From an uncultured Clostridia bacterium (lineage in GTDB: Bacteria > Bacillota > Clostridia > UBA1381): a stretch of 64,000 bases of DNA. The notes beneath the pieces were generated by a model, which was given only the letters and a program-made list of their open reading frames with translations, was not told the DNA's origin and ran no database searches. Location of the stretch: assembly GCA_934489015.1 (NCBI GenBank), contig CAKSSN010000014.1, positions 7,894 through 71,893 of the forward strand, written 5' to 3'. Position numbers and translations under genes: made by a program. Positions 57,343 to 64,000 of this stretch are shown piece after piece (position 1 is the first letter of the stretch; every line of letters starts with the position of its first letter).

Positions 57343-60300
57343 ATGAAACGATTTTTTTCAGCATTAATGAGCGCGGCGATTATTCTCAGTATACTCCCTC
57401 AGGCAGTGTACTCCGATGAAATATCGGTTGTTGCGATAAGTACACCCGAAGAATTTAACGAATTTTCAAAAAAATGCGTGTCCGATACATATTCAAAAAA
57501 TATGCAGGCGGTTATAAAAAACGATATTGATTTTAAGGATACGGACGTAATTCCGGTTGAAATTTTCTGCGGCGAGCTTGACGGCGGCGGCTATACACTT
57601 AAAAATATATGCCTTGATTTTGACGGAAACAACAAGGGGCTTTTTGTAAGGTGCGGCAGCGGCGCAGTCATTAAAAATCTGAATGTTAATGCCGAGATTA
57701 TGGCGAAAAATGAGGATGAGCAGGAAGCAAGCGCAAAAAATATGCTCGGAAAGATTTTTAAGAATATCGGCGTTAAAAATGAGGTTTCGGAAAACTATAT
57801 TGAGGTTGTCGGCGGAATTGTCGGAATAAACGAGGGTCAGCTGAATACCTGCACGTTCAAGGGCTCGGTAAAGGGCGAAAGCACTGTTGGCGGTCTTGTC
57901 GGGTATAACAGAAATTTAGGCATGATTGAAAACTGCGTAAATGAAGCAGCCGTTCAGGGCGACCTTTATGTCGGCGGAATTGCCGGAAAAAATGACGGAT
58001 ATATAAAAACAGGCGAAAACAAGGGTAAAATCAACACAAACGCAAACGAAAGCAGCAGCGGCGTAGGCGGCGTTGCGGGAATGTCGGGCGGCGTTATAAA
58101 CGGCACCGCTAACACGGGCGAGGTCGGATATTTAAATCTCGGCGATAATATAGGCGGAATTGCCGGTGTGCAGAGCGGACTTATAACCGAGTGCACAAAC
58201 AGCGCAAAGGTTTACGGCAGAAAGGGCGTCGGCGGAATTGTCGGCAGATTTGAGCCCTATAACAATATTTCAAAGGAAACAATTAAAGAGGACGTAAAAA
58301 ATAATATAGAGGATATACACGTAGATCTTGACAAGGCAAAGGAGGATATTAAGTCGCTTCCTCAGGACTGGAAGGACGATATAAAGGACCTTGCAAAAAA
58401 TCTTGCTGATGTGGGACTCGGTGACGGACTCGGCTTTTCAAAGCTTTCGGATAACGTTTCAAGGCTTACCGATTCGATGGTTGACAACACAAATCAGATT
58501 TCGTCAAGCACCTCCGATATGCTCGGCAGCGCGCAGAAAGCAATTGATAAGGCAAGCGGAAATAATTCCATAAAGCAAGCCTCCGACGCGCTGTCAGATC
58601 TCAGCAAGTCGATAGGCGATAAAATCGACGGCGCGGACACAGACGGAATAGGCGAAAATGTCAGAAATGTTTTGAGCGGCCTGTCGGATGTAAATGACGA
58701 AACAAAATCAACGCTTAAAACGCTTGACAAAACGCTTAACGAAACTCTCAGCTTCATAACCGATAACGAGGGCTCGCTTGAGGATGTTATGAATAATACG
58801 GTCGATTTTCTCGATAAGGCGACAACCGCTCTTGAAAACGGCGATAAAAATGCGGAGGAATCTCTTGAGGATTTGCGTGACAGGCTCGATCATTTGCAGG
58901 ACGACTGCATAGACCCGCTTACGAAAAATCTTAAGCAGACGCATAAGGCGCTTAATGCGGCAATAAATCAGATACAAAGTTCCTTTGCCGATTCGGCGGA
59001 TTCGATAGCTCAGGTTATGCAGGACCTTGATAAGCTTATAAAAAGAAGAATAGATAAGCTTGAAAAGCTTGACGCAAAAATAGATAAGATAAAGGAAACG
59101 ATTGATAACATAATAAATAAACACAGGCCGGGAACAAAGCCGACGGAGTCCGCACGTTTGTTTACAACGGTATATGCCGATGACGATGAAGAGGACGATA
59201 AGAAGGACGAAAATGAGCCTCAGAGCGTTGATATTCCGCTTTTAAGGCCGGTTGCGGGAATTTGGTCTGAGGATGCGGTAGTTAAATTTTCATATAATGA
59301 GGGTGAAATTAACGGCGTTGAATATACGGGCGGCATTGCCGGTGCTGTCGGAATGGAGTCGGCCATAAAGTCCGGCGAAAATGCGCAGTCAGCCGATACA
59401 GATATGCTTGGGCTTGACGGATTTGTTAAGGCGGTTATATCGGGCTGCATAAATGACGGAAAAATTCTTTCCAAAAATGGAAACGGCGGCGGAATTTCGG
59501 GATATTCTACTATAGGAATTATAAGAGAGTCAATCGGCGGCGGAAAAATAGAGTCCTCCGACGGTGGCTGTGTCGGCGGAATTTCGGGCTTCAGCAAAGG
59601 CTTTATCGAAAGATGTATAGGCTTTGCGGATTTGGAGGCAAAGAAAAACACAGGCGGAATTGCGGCGTCTTGTGAGCATATAAAGCTTTGCTATGCGTTT
59701 CCGAGAATTTATAAGGCAAGCGAGCATATCGGTGCGATAGCCGGAGTAAATTCGGGAGATATTGAGAAAAATTATTTTATAAACGAGGGACTCGGTGGAA
59801 TAGACAGCGCAGATTATGACGGCAGAGCTGTTGCTCTTTCAAAGGACGATATGACAGCGAACGGCGTAATTCCATACCTTATGGACGGCTTTATATCGGA
59901 CGACTGGTATATGGCGGAGGGCAGCGTTTGCCTGCCGCAGATAAGAGCGATTGCCGAGAACGAATGTGAAACGATAGGCGCGTTTTTGCGCACAAAATCG
60001 GACGATTACGCAAAGCTTTTATTTAAGGTTGTGTTCACCGATGATGAGGATAATGAGATAAAATCCTTTACGGCTCCTTACGGAACTGTTATAGCCGAAG
60101 ATGAAATTCCGGAGCTTCCCGAAAAGGACGGCTATACGCCGCAGTGGGATAATGATGTAACAAAGCCAATTGTCAGAAACACAGTTTTTAAATGCGTTTT
60201 TGATAATGCGACAACTACAATATCGAGCGGAGAAGAGCCGCCGATAATTCTCGTTGAGGGCAATTTCCATTCCGATGCAAAGCTTGTTGTTGAAAATCTT

Positions 60301-60918
60301 TCGTCGGATAATATAAGCTTCAGCAATTATAGGGTTAAAAAGGGCTATACTATCAGCTCTACCGATGACTATAACGGAAAGGTAACCGTCCGCGTGCGTG
60401 ACGAGAAGAAAAAGTGCCGCGCTATAGGCGTAATGGGCAGCGAGGGCGTTCAGACAATTCAGTCGCACCGCGATGGGAGTTATATGGTGTTTGAGCTTGA
60501 TTCAATGGGCGGATTTTATGTCCTTACGGGAAAGCTTAATCCGCTTTGGCTTTTGCTTTGGCTGCTGATTTTGGCAGCTGTCGGGTTTGGAGCATTTCTT
60601 GCACATAAGCGCCTTAAGCCTGTTCGTAAAAAGATTATAGATAAAATTAAGTATCTTGAGCCGCCCGAATGGGAAACGGATTTAAGCGACGCAGAGGAAA
60701 ATGCGCAGGAAAGCACGGACGCGGATATTGATAAAAACGAAAAATCCGAAGCGGAAAATGAAGAAAATAAAAATTCCGAGCCGGATACAGAAAACGATAA
60801 AATCCAAAATCCCGCAGCCGAGTTGCCTGACGATAACATTAATACGGATAATTCCGAGAGCGAAGAAGCTGCTTTGAAAGATGAAAATACAGATGAAGTA
60901 AATCGCAATAAAGATTAA
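57343..60918 (+). CDS. Large GLUG-repeat and coiled-coil surface protein, membrane anchored
   Basis: 1191 residues. Signal peptide 1-24. GLUG-type repeats at about 90-310 (YIEVVGGIVGINEGQLNTCT, ESTVGGLVGYNRNLGMIENC, DLYVGGIAGKNDGYIKTGEN) predict a beta-helix. A helical coiled-coil block of about 290 residues follows (315-605; AQKAIDKASGNNSIKQASDA, TTALENGDKNAEESLEDLRD). GLUG repeats return at about 640-830, then domains with beta strands to about 1060. One membrane helix (NPLWLLLWLLILAAVGFGAF, about 1065-1085) and a highly acidic cytoplasmic tail end the protein. It is downstream of the MMPL transporter, GGGG before the ATG, and may act as an extracellular partner. Function unknown. Confidence 0.8.
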   Translation: MKRFFSALMSAAIILSILPQAVYSDEISVVAISTPEEFNEFSKKCVSDTYSKNMQAVIKNDIDFKDTDVIPVEIFCGELDGGGYTLKNICLDFDGNNKGLFVRCGSGAVIKNLNVNAEIMAKNEDEQEASAKNMLGKIFKNIGVKNEVSENYIEVVGGIVGINEGQLNTCTFKGSVKGESTVGGLVGYNRNLGMIENCVNEAAVQGDLYVGGIAGKNDGYIKTGENKGKINTNANESSSGVGGVAGMSGGVINGTANTGEVGYLNLGDNIGGIAGVQSGLITECTNSAKVYGRKGVGGIVGRFEPYNNISKETIKEDVKNNIEDIHVDLDKAKEDIKSLPQDWKDDIKDLAKNLADVGLGDGLGFSKLSDNVSRLTDSMVDNTNQISSSTSDMLGSAQKAIDKASGNNSIKQASDALSDLSKSIGDKIDGADTDGIGENVRNVLSGLSDVNDETKSTLKTLDKTLNETLSFITDNEGSLEDVMNNTVDFLDKATTALENGDKNAEESLEDLRDRLDHLQDDCIDPLTKNLKQTHKALNAAINQIQSSFADSADSIAQVMQDLDKLIKRRIDKLEKLDAKIDKIKETIDNIINKHRPGTKPTESARLFTTVYADDDEEDDKKDENEPQSVDIPLLRPVAGIWSEDAVVKFSYNEGEINGVEYTGGIAGAVGMESAIKSGENAQSADTDMLGLDGFVKAVISGCINDGKILSKNGNGGGISGYSTIGIIRESIGGGKIESSDGGCVGGISGFSKGFIERCIGFADLEAKKNTGGIAASCEHIKLCYAFPRIYKASEHIGAIAGVNSGDIEKNYFINEGLGGIDSADYDGRAVALSKDDMTANGVIPYLMDGFISDDWYMAEGSVCLPQIRAIAENECETIGAFLRTKSDDYAKLLFKVVFTDDEDNEIKSFTAPYGTVIAEDEIPELPEKDGYTPQWDNDVTKPIVRNTVFKCVFDNATTTISSGEEPPIILVEGNFHSDAKLVVENLSSDNISFSNYRVKKGYTISSTDDYNGKVTVRVRDEKKKCRAIGVMGSEGVQTIQSHRDGSYMVFELDSMGGFYVLTGKLNPLWLLLWLLILAAVGFGAFLAHKRLKPVRKKIIDKIKYLEPPEWETDLSDAEENAQESTDADIDKNEKSEAENEENKNSEPDTENDKIQNPAAELPDDNINTDNSESEEAALKDENTDEVNRNKD

Positions 60919-60934
60919 TAGCTTTCAGTAACGA

Positions 60935-60973
60935 AAAACCCATGATTTTTGCAGATGCAGACTCATGGGTTTT
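60935..60973. terminator. Bidirectional terminator
   Basis: Arms AAAACCCATGA and TCATGGGTTTT around a 17-base loop, with A and T runs outside. Confidence 0.85.
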
Positions 60974-61017
60974 AATTTTGCAAATGTGTGAATAATGGTA
61001 GCTGCAATTGATGCGCC

Positions 61018-61314
61018 TTACTTTTTCCTCAAATCCTCGCAGGCGGCGAGAACAATTTCCTCTATAAGAGCTTTATTGTCCAAATCAGACGGCATATACA
61101 TCATTTTTGCGCCGTCATAAGGCAGCTGCTCTTCCATATTATATTTCGCGGTGTTTTCGGTTTTTTTAACAAGAAAGCGGTTATCGTATATTCCGCCGAA
61201 CAATGTGCCGTTGTTATATAAGAGGTATTCGCCCATCATTTTGCGGCATTTAATTTCGCCGATGCCGTCAAGGATTTCTAAAATATAGTCCTTATATTCG
61301 TTTGTTGTTGCCAT
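61018..61314 (-). CDS. TfoX N-terminal-domain protein
   Basis: 98 residues, one TfoX-N domain: EYKDYILEILDGIGEIKCRK, MMGEYLLYNNGTLFGGIYDN, YDGAKMMYMPSDLDNKALIE. Stand-alone TfoX-N proteins in Firmicutes are not linked to competence and have no proven role. The start overlaps the MerR stop (TAATG). Confidence 0.85.
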   Translation of the reverse strand: MATTNEYKDYILEILDGIGEIKCRKMMGEYLLYNNGTLFGGIYDNRFLVKKTENTAKYNMEEQLPYDGAKMMYMPSDLDNKALIEEIVLAACEDLRKK

Positions 61315-61754
61315 TATTTCTTTTCTCCTTTCAGCTTGCGAAATTCCTCCGGAATATCCTCCGGTTTCCTGTTTTTATGAATATCGCATGTGCCTGCCTT
61401 TTTTGCCTCTTCATAGTACCAATGCTTATAATTCAGCGTAAGAAGCGTGCTTTTAAGCTGCTCCATTTGAGAGAGAACGTTGCTTCTTTGCCTGTCGATA
61501 AGCTCAAGTCTTTGTTCGATTGTCGAATCGCCCTTCATACACCAGTCAATAAATTTTTTTATTTCCTTAATAGGCATACCTGTTTTTTTCAGACATTCGA
61601 TAATTTCCATCCACTCAATATCCGAGTCCTTAAACATACGTATTCCTCCGCCGCTGCGCTCAACAAAGGGCAAAAGCCCCTCTTTGTCATAGTATCTCAG
61701 CGTTGACGGAGCAACGCCTATTTTCTTTGCCATTTCGCCGACTGTATAAAACAT
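61314..61754 (-). CDS. MerR-family regulator
   Basis: 146 residues from ATG 61754, with GGAGG seven bases upstream (an ATG at 61769 lacks this). MerR winged HTH: MFYTVGEMAKKIGVAPSTLR, YYDKEGLLPFVERSGGGIRM, then IECLKKTGMPIKEIKKFIDW. A dimerisation helix (SNVLSQMEQLKSTLLTLNYK) and a short tail with one Cys (CDIHKNRKPED) follow. Relatives (the AdhR/NmlR group) respond to aldehydes. It faces the CMD-cupin and alcohol dehydrogenase genes, whose promoter has the 19-bp spacer and dyad needed for MerR activation. Confidence 0.85.
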   Translation of the reverse strand: MFYTVGEMAKKIGVAPSTLRYYDKEGLLPFVERSGGGIRMFKDSDIEWMEIIECLKKTGMPIKEIKKFIDWCMKGDSTIEQRLELIDRQRSNVLSQMEQLKSTLLTLNYKHWYYEEAKKAGTCDIHKNRKPEDIPEEFRKLKGEKK

Positions 61755-61836
61755 ATCTTTCCTCCGCAATTTTTTAAGAGTTAATATTTTTTTGCAATTG
61801 TTTAAAAAAAGTTTAAAATTTTTTTCGCAAAAGCCC

Positions 61837-61867
61837 TTGACTTAAAGTTGACTTTAAGTTGTATAAT
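61837..61867 (+). promoter_or_regulatory. MerR-activated promoter with 19-bp spacer and dyad
   Basis: -35 TTGACT (61837-61842), 19-bp spacer, -10 TATAAT (61862-61867). The dyad ACTTAAAG (61840-61847) and CTTTAAGT (61852-61859) fills the spacer. Elongated spacers with a central dyad are diagnostic of MerR-type control. Confidence 0.8.
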
Positions 61868-61978
61868 ATAAATGAACTTGCAGATTGATTATAACATAAA
61901 GAATTAAAAATGTCAATAGGGGCAAAATAACGCAGAAGCTTTTTTTGCGTCAGCCCTTGTCAGAAAGGATTGATTATT

Positions 61979-62713
61979 ATGAAAAAACAAACTGCCGGAA
62001 GAGACAGTCTCGGCTCTTTCGCTCCGAAATTTGCCGAGCTTAATGACGACGTGCTTTTCGGTGAGGTGTGGTCGAGAGAGGATAAGCTGCCGCTTAAAAT
62101 CAGATCAATTATAACAATCACGGCGCTTATAAGCAAGGGCATGATAGACAGCTCCTTTGAATACCATATTAAAACCGCAAAGGAAAACGGCGTAACAAAA
62201 ACGGAGATGGCTGAAATTTTAACGCATCTTGCCTTTTATGCCGGATGGCCCAATGCGTGGGCGGCGTTCAGGATTGCCAAAGAGGTTTATGCGAATGACG
62301 GCGAGGCTCTGCACGGCGGAATTTTCGGAATAGGCGAGCCGAACAGCGCATATGCAAAATATTTTATCGGCAACAGCTACTTAAAGCCGCTTACAGACCC
62401 GAAGAAAACGGTTTTTGCCGCAAATGTAACCTTTGAGCCGGGCTGCCGCAATAACTGGCATATTCATAAAGCAAGCTCCGGCGGAGGACAGGTTCTTTTA
62501 TGTACGGACGGAGAGGGCTGGTATCAGGAGGAAGGAAAGGCTGCAAAGCCGCTTAAAGCAGGCGATGTCGTAACAATACCGGCAAATGTGAAGCATTGGC
62601 ACGGCGCCGCAAGGGATAGTTGGTTTTCGCATATTGCAATAGAATGTCCCGGAGAAAATACGTCTAATGAATGGCTTGAAGCGGTAAGCGACGAGCAGTA
62701 TAATAATTTATAA
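61979..62713 (+). CDS. Carboxymuconolactone-decarboxylase-like domain fused to a cupin
   Basis: 244 residues from ATG 61979, with GAAAGGA nine bases upstream. The first half is a CMD/AhpD-like helical domain (LPLKIRSIITITALISKGMI, TEMAEILTHLAFYAGWPNAW). It lacks the CxxC redox pair of AhpD. The second half is a cupin barrel: FEPGCRNNWHIHKASSGGGQ, EGWYQEEGKAAKPLKAGDVV, IPANVKHWHGAARDSWFSHI, with likely metal ligands at the His-x-His and following His. The fusion is common in Clostridia beside MerR and YqhD genes. An aldehyde or quinone detoxifying role is inferred. Confidence 0.85.
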   Translation: MKKQTAGRDSLGSFAPKFAELNDDVLFGEVWSREDKLPLKIRSIITITALISKGMIDSSFEYHIKTAKENGVTKTEMAEILTHLAFYAGWPNAWAAFRIAKEVYANDGEALHGGIFGIGEPNSAYAKYFIGNSYLKPLTDPKKTVFAANVTFEPGCRNNWHIHKASSGGGQVLLCTDGEGWYQEEGKAAKPLKAGDVVTIPANVKHWHGAARDSWFSHIAIECPGENTSNEWLEAVSDEQYNNL

Positions 62714-62738
62714 AAATATCGAAAGGAAGTAATTTAAA

Positions 62739-63902
62739 ATGAAATTCGATTTTACCTATTATAACCCGACAAAAATTTATTTTGGAAAAAATTCGCTCGA
62801 TAACCTTGCGCGTGAGCTTTCAAATTACGGAAAGAATATACTTTTGATGTACGGCAAGGGCTCTGTAAAGAAAAGCGGCCTTTATGACAAGGTTATTGAC
62901 ATATTGAAAAAGGCAAATAAAAATGTTGTTGAGCTTGCCGGAATAAAGTCAAACCCGTCCTATTCGCAGTTGCTTGAAGGAGCAAGGCTCGTAAGAGAAA
63001 ATAATGTTGATTTGATACTTGCTGTCGGCGGCGGCTCGGTTATCGACTGCGCAAAGGGTATTTCCGTTTCATCATATGCAGACGGCGACCCTTGGGAGCG
63101 CTTTTGGGTAAATTATGAGCCTATCGGCGAAAAAATCGTACCTGTCGGCTCAATTCTTACAATGGCAGGCACAGGCTCCGAAATGAACGGCGGCTCGGTT
63201 ATAACAAACGAGGAAAAAATGATTAAAAACGGCAGAGTATTTCCGAGCAATGTAAACCCGAAATTCTCTATCTTAAATCCGGAATATACCTATACCGTGC
63301 CGAAATATCAGATGGTAAGCGGTATTTTCGATACAATGTCACATCTTATGGAGCAGTATTTCTCCGGCACGGACGATAACACAACCGATTATGTTTTGGA
63401 GGGTGTTATGCGTTCGCTTATAAACAGCGCAAGAGCAGCTCTTAAAAATAAGGAGAGCTATGAGGCGCGCAGTAATATAATGTGGTGCGCAACGATAGGT
63501 CTTAACACAATAACGGGGCTTTCAAAGGAGCAGGACTGGGAAGTTCATATGATTGAGCATCAGATCGGCGCTTATACGGACTGCGCACACGGTGCAGGTC
63601 TTGCGGTTGTATCTCCGGCATATTACAGATATATTTATAAATTCGGAATTGAGAAATTTGTAAGGTTTGCAAAGAACGTGTGGGGAATTGATACCTCCGC
63701 GATGAGCGACGATGAAGCCGCAAATGCAGGCATAAACGCACTCGCTGATTTCATAAAGGAGCTCGGACTGCCGCTTACGCTTAAGGAGCTCGGCGCAACA
63801 GAGGATATGCTGCCTAAAATTGCAGAGTCAACCGTTATCGGCGGCGGATATAAGAAGATGAATGCAGACGATATTCTTCTTGTGCTTAAGGAATGTTTTT
63901 AA
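62739..63902 (+). CDS. Iron-containing alcohol dehydrogenase (YqhD/butanol dehydrogenase type)
   Basis: 387 residues, full length. NAD(P) site DLILAVGGGSVIDCAKGISV; substrate loop TMAGTGSEMNGGSVI; metal ligands in FDTMSHLMEQYF and the HMIEHQIGAYTDCAHGAGLA region (Asp, His, His, His). It reduces aldehydes with NADPH, matching an aldehyde-responsive MerR circuit. GAAAGGA precedes the ATG. It is co-transcribed with the CMD-cupin gene (25-base gap). Confidence 0.9.
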   Translation: MKFDFTYYNPTKIYFGKNSLDNLARELSNYGKNILLMYGKGSVKKSGLYDKVIDILKKANKNVVELAGIKSNPSYSQLLEGARLVRENNVDLILAVGGGSVIDCAKGISVSSYADGDPWERFWVNYEPIGEKIVPVGSILTMAGTGSEMNGGSVITNEEKMIKNGRVFPSNVNPKFSILNPEYTYTVPKYQMVSGIFDTMSHLMEQYFSGTDDNTTDYVLEGVMRSLINSARAALKNKESYEARSNIMWCATIGLNTITGLSKEQDWEVHMIEHQIGAYTDCAHGAGLAVVSPAYYRYIYKFGIEKFVRFAKNVWGIDTSAMSDDEAANAGINALADFIKELGLPLTLKELGATEDMLPKIAESTVIGGGYKKMNADDILLVLKECF

Positions 63903-63916
63903 TTAAGAAATTTAAA

Positions 63917-64000
63917 AATGGGGGGAGTCAATCCTAAATTTTGTGTAAACTCTTTACAAGGCCTCCAAAATGGTGTATAATAAAAATATCATTTTGGAGC
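63917..64000 (+). mobile_element. Possible left end of an IS256-type insertion sequence
   Basis: After a run of G at 63920-63925, the sequence GTCAATCCTAAATTTTGTGT recalls the terminal repeats of clostridial IS256-family elements. Next comes a promoter (-35 TTTACA 63953-63958, 17-bp spacer, -10 TATAAT 63976-63981) with overlapping arms CTCCAAAATG (63963-63972) and CATTTTGGAG (63990-63999). The transposase gene would lie outside the window. This rests on recall, not a search. Confidence 0.3.

Overview
The window looks like a chromosomal segment of a spore-forming member of the Clostridia (Bacillota). The evidence is a moderate G+C content, AGGAGG-type ribosome sites, TTGACA/TATAAT promoters, a SipL-like SPOCS/LysM protein, a SleB-type spore cortex hydrolase, SLH-anchored surface proteins, a complete V-type ATPase operon, a ClpE-type Clp ATPase and an anaerobe-style feo operon. 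No rRNA or tRNA gene, CRISPR array, prophage or complete insertion sequence was seen. The species cannot be named from this sequence.

Layout. 1-4 kb: the 5' part of a CAP/SLH surface protein, then a decaying cluster of small zinc-ribbon proteins around a BspA-type leucine-rich-repeat protein. 4-10.5 kb (minus strand): an operon of NlpC/P60 cell-wall hydrolase, membrane protein, phenylacetate-CoA ligase and ACT protein, plus a metallophosphoesterase. 10.7-18 kb: SipL-like spore protein, then a sugar or polyol catabolic operon (PHP phosphatase, PfkB kinase, Zn-dehydrogenase) divergent from its DeoR regulator and bounded by two inverted copies of one terminator palindrome, then an SLH-anchored PstS-like binding protein. 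17.9-19.3 kb: two 5'-truncated genes (glycoside hydrolase and sugar ABC permease) fused head to head. 19.4-25 kb: ClpE, a CDF metal transporter, a His/Cys-tailed protein resembling a degenerate histidyl-tRNA synthetase, and a Ppx/GppA phosphatase. 25-31.3 kb: threonine/lysine-branch genes (ACT regulator, hom, thrB, lysC with an internal start), rlmB, and an ACT plus DUF711 pair. 31.4-40.1 kb: nine-gene V-ATPase operon. 40.2-40.8 kb: a methyltransferase pseudogene and an unexplained 279-bp inverted-repeat element with a tRNA-like 3' end. 40.8-45.3 kb: DUF2207, GH32-like and LemA genes.

45.4-53.3 kb is an iron locus: two FeoA proteins, FeoB, a FeoB-associated Cys-rich peptide, a small DUF6110-type protein, a P1B ATPase with an SCA motif, a DtxR-like regulator, DUF2325, DUF3793 and flavodoxin. 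DtxR-type TTAG/CTAA palindromes lie at the feo promoter and before DUF3793. The small protein plus P1B ATPase pair resembles the fezA-fezB core of ferrosome (iron-storage organelle) loci, and is the best candidate here for a little-described system.

53.5-61 kb: an XRE regulator with a self-operator, SleB, a 28-residue membrane peptide, then an RND/MMPL transporter in operon with a 1191-residue GLUG/coiled-coil membrane protein, preceded by a candidate H-type pseudoknot next to its ribosome site. 61-64 kb: TfoX-N and MerR genes divergent from a CMD-cupin protein and an iron alcohol dehydrogenase through a typical 19-bp-spacer MerR promoter. The right edge may be the end of an IS256-type element.
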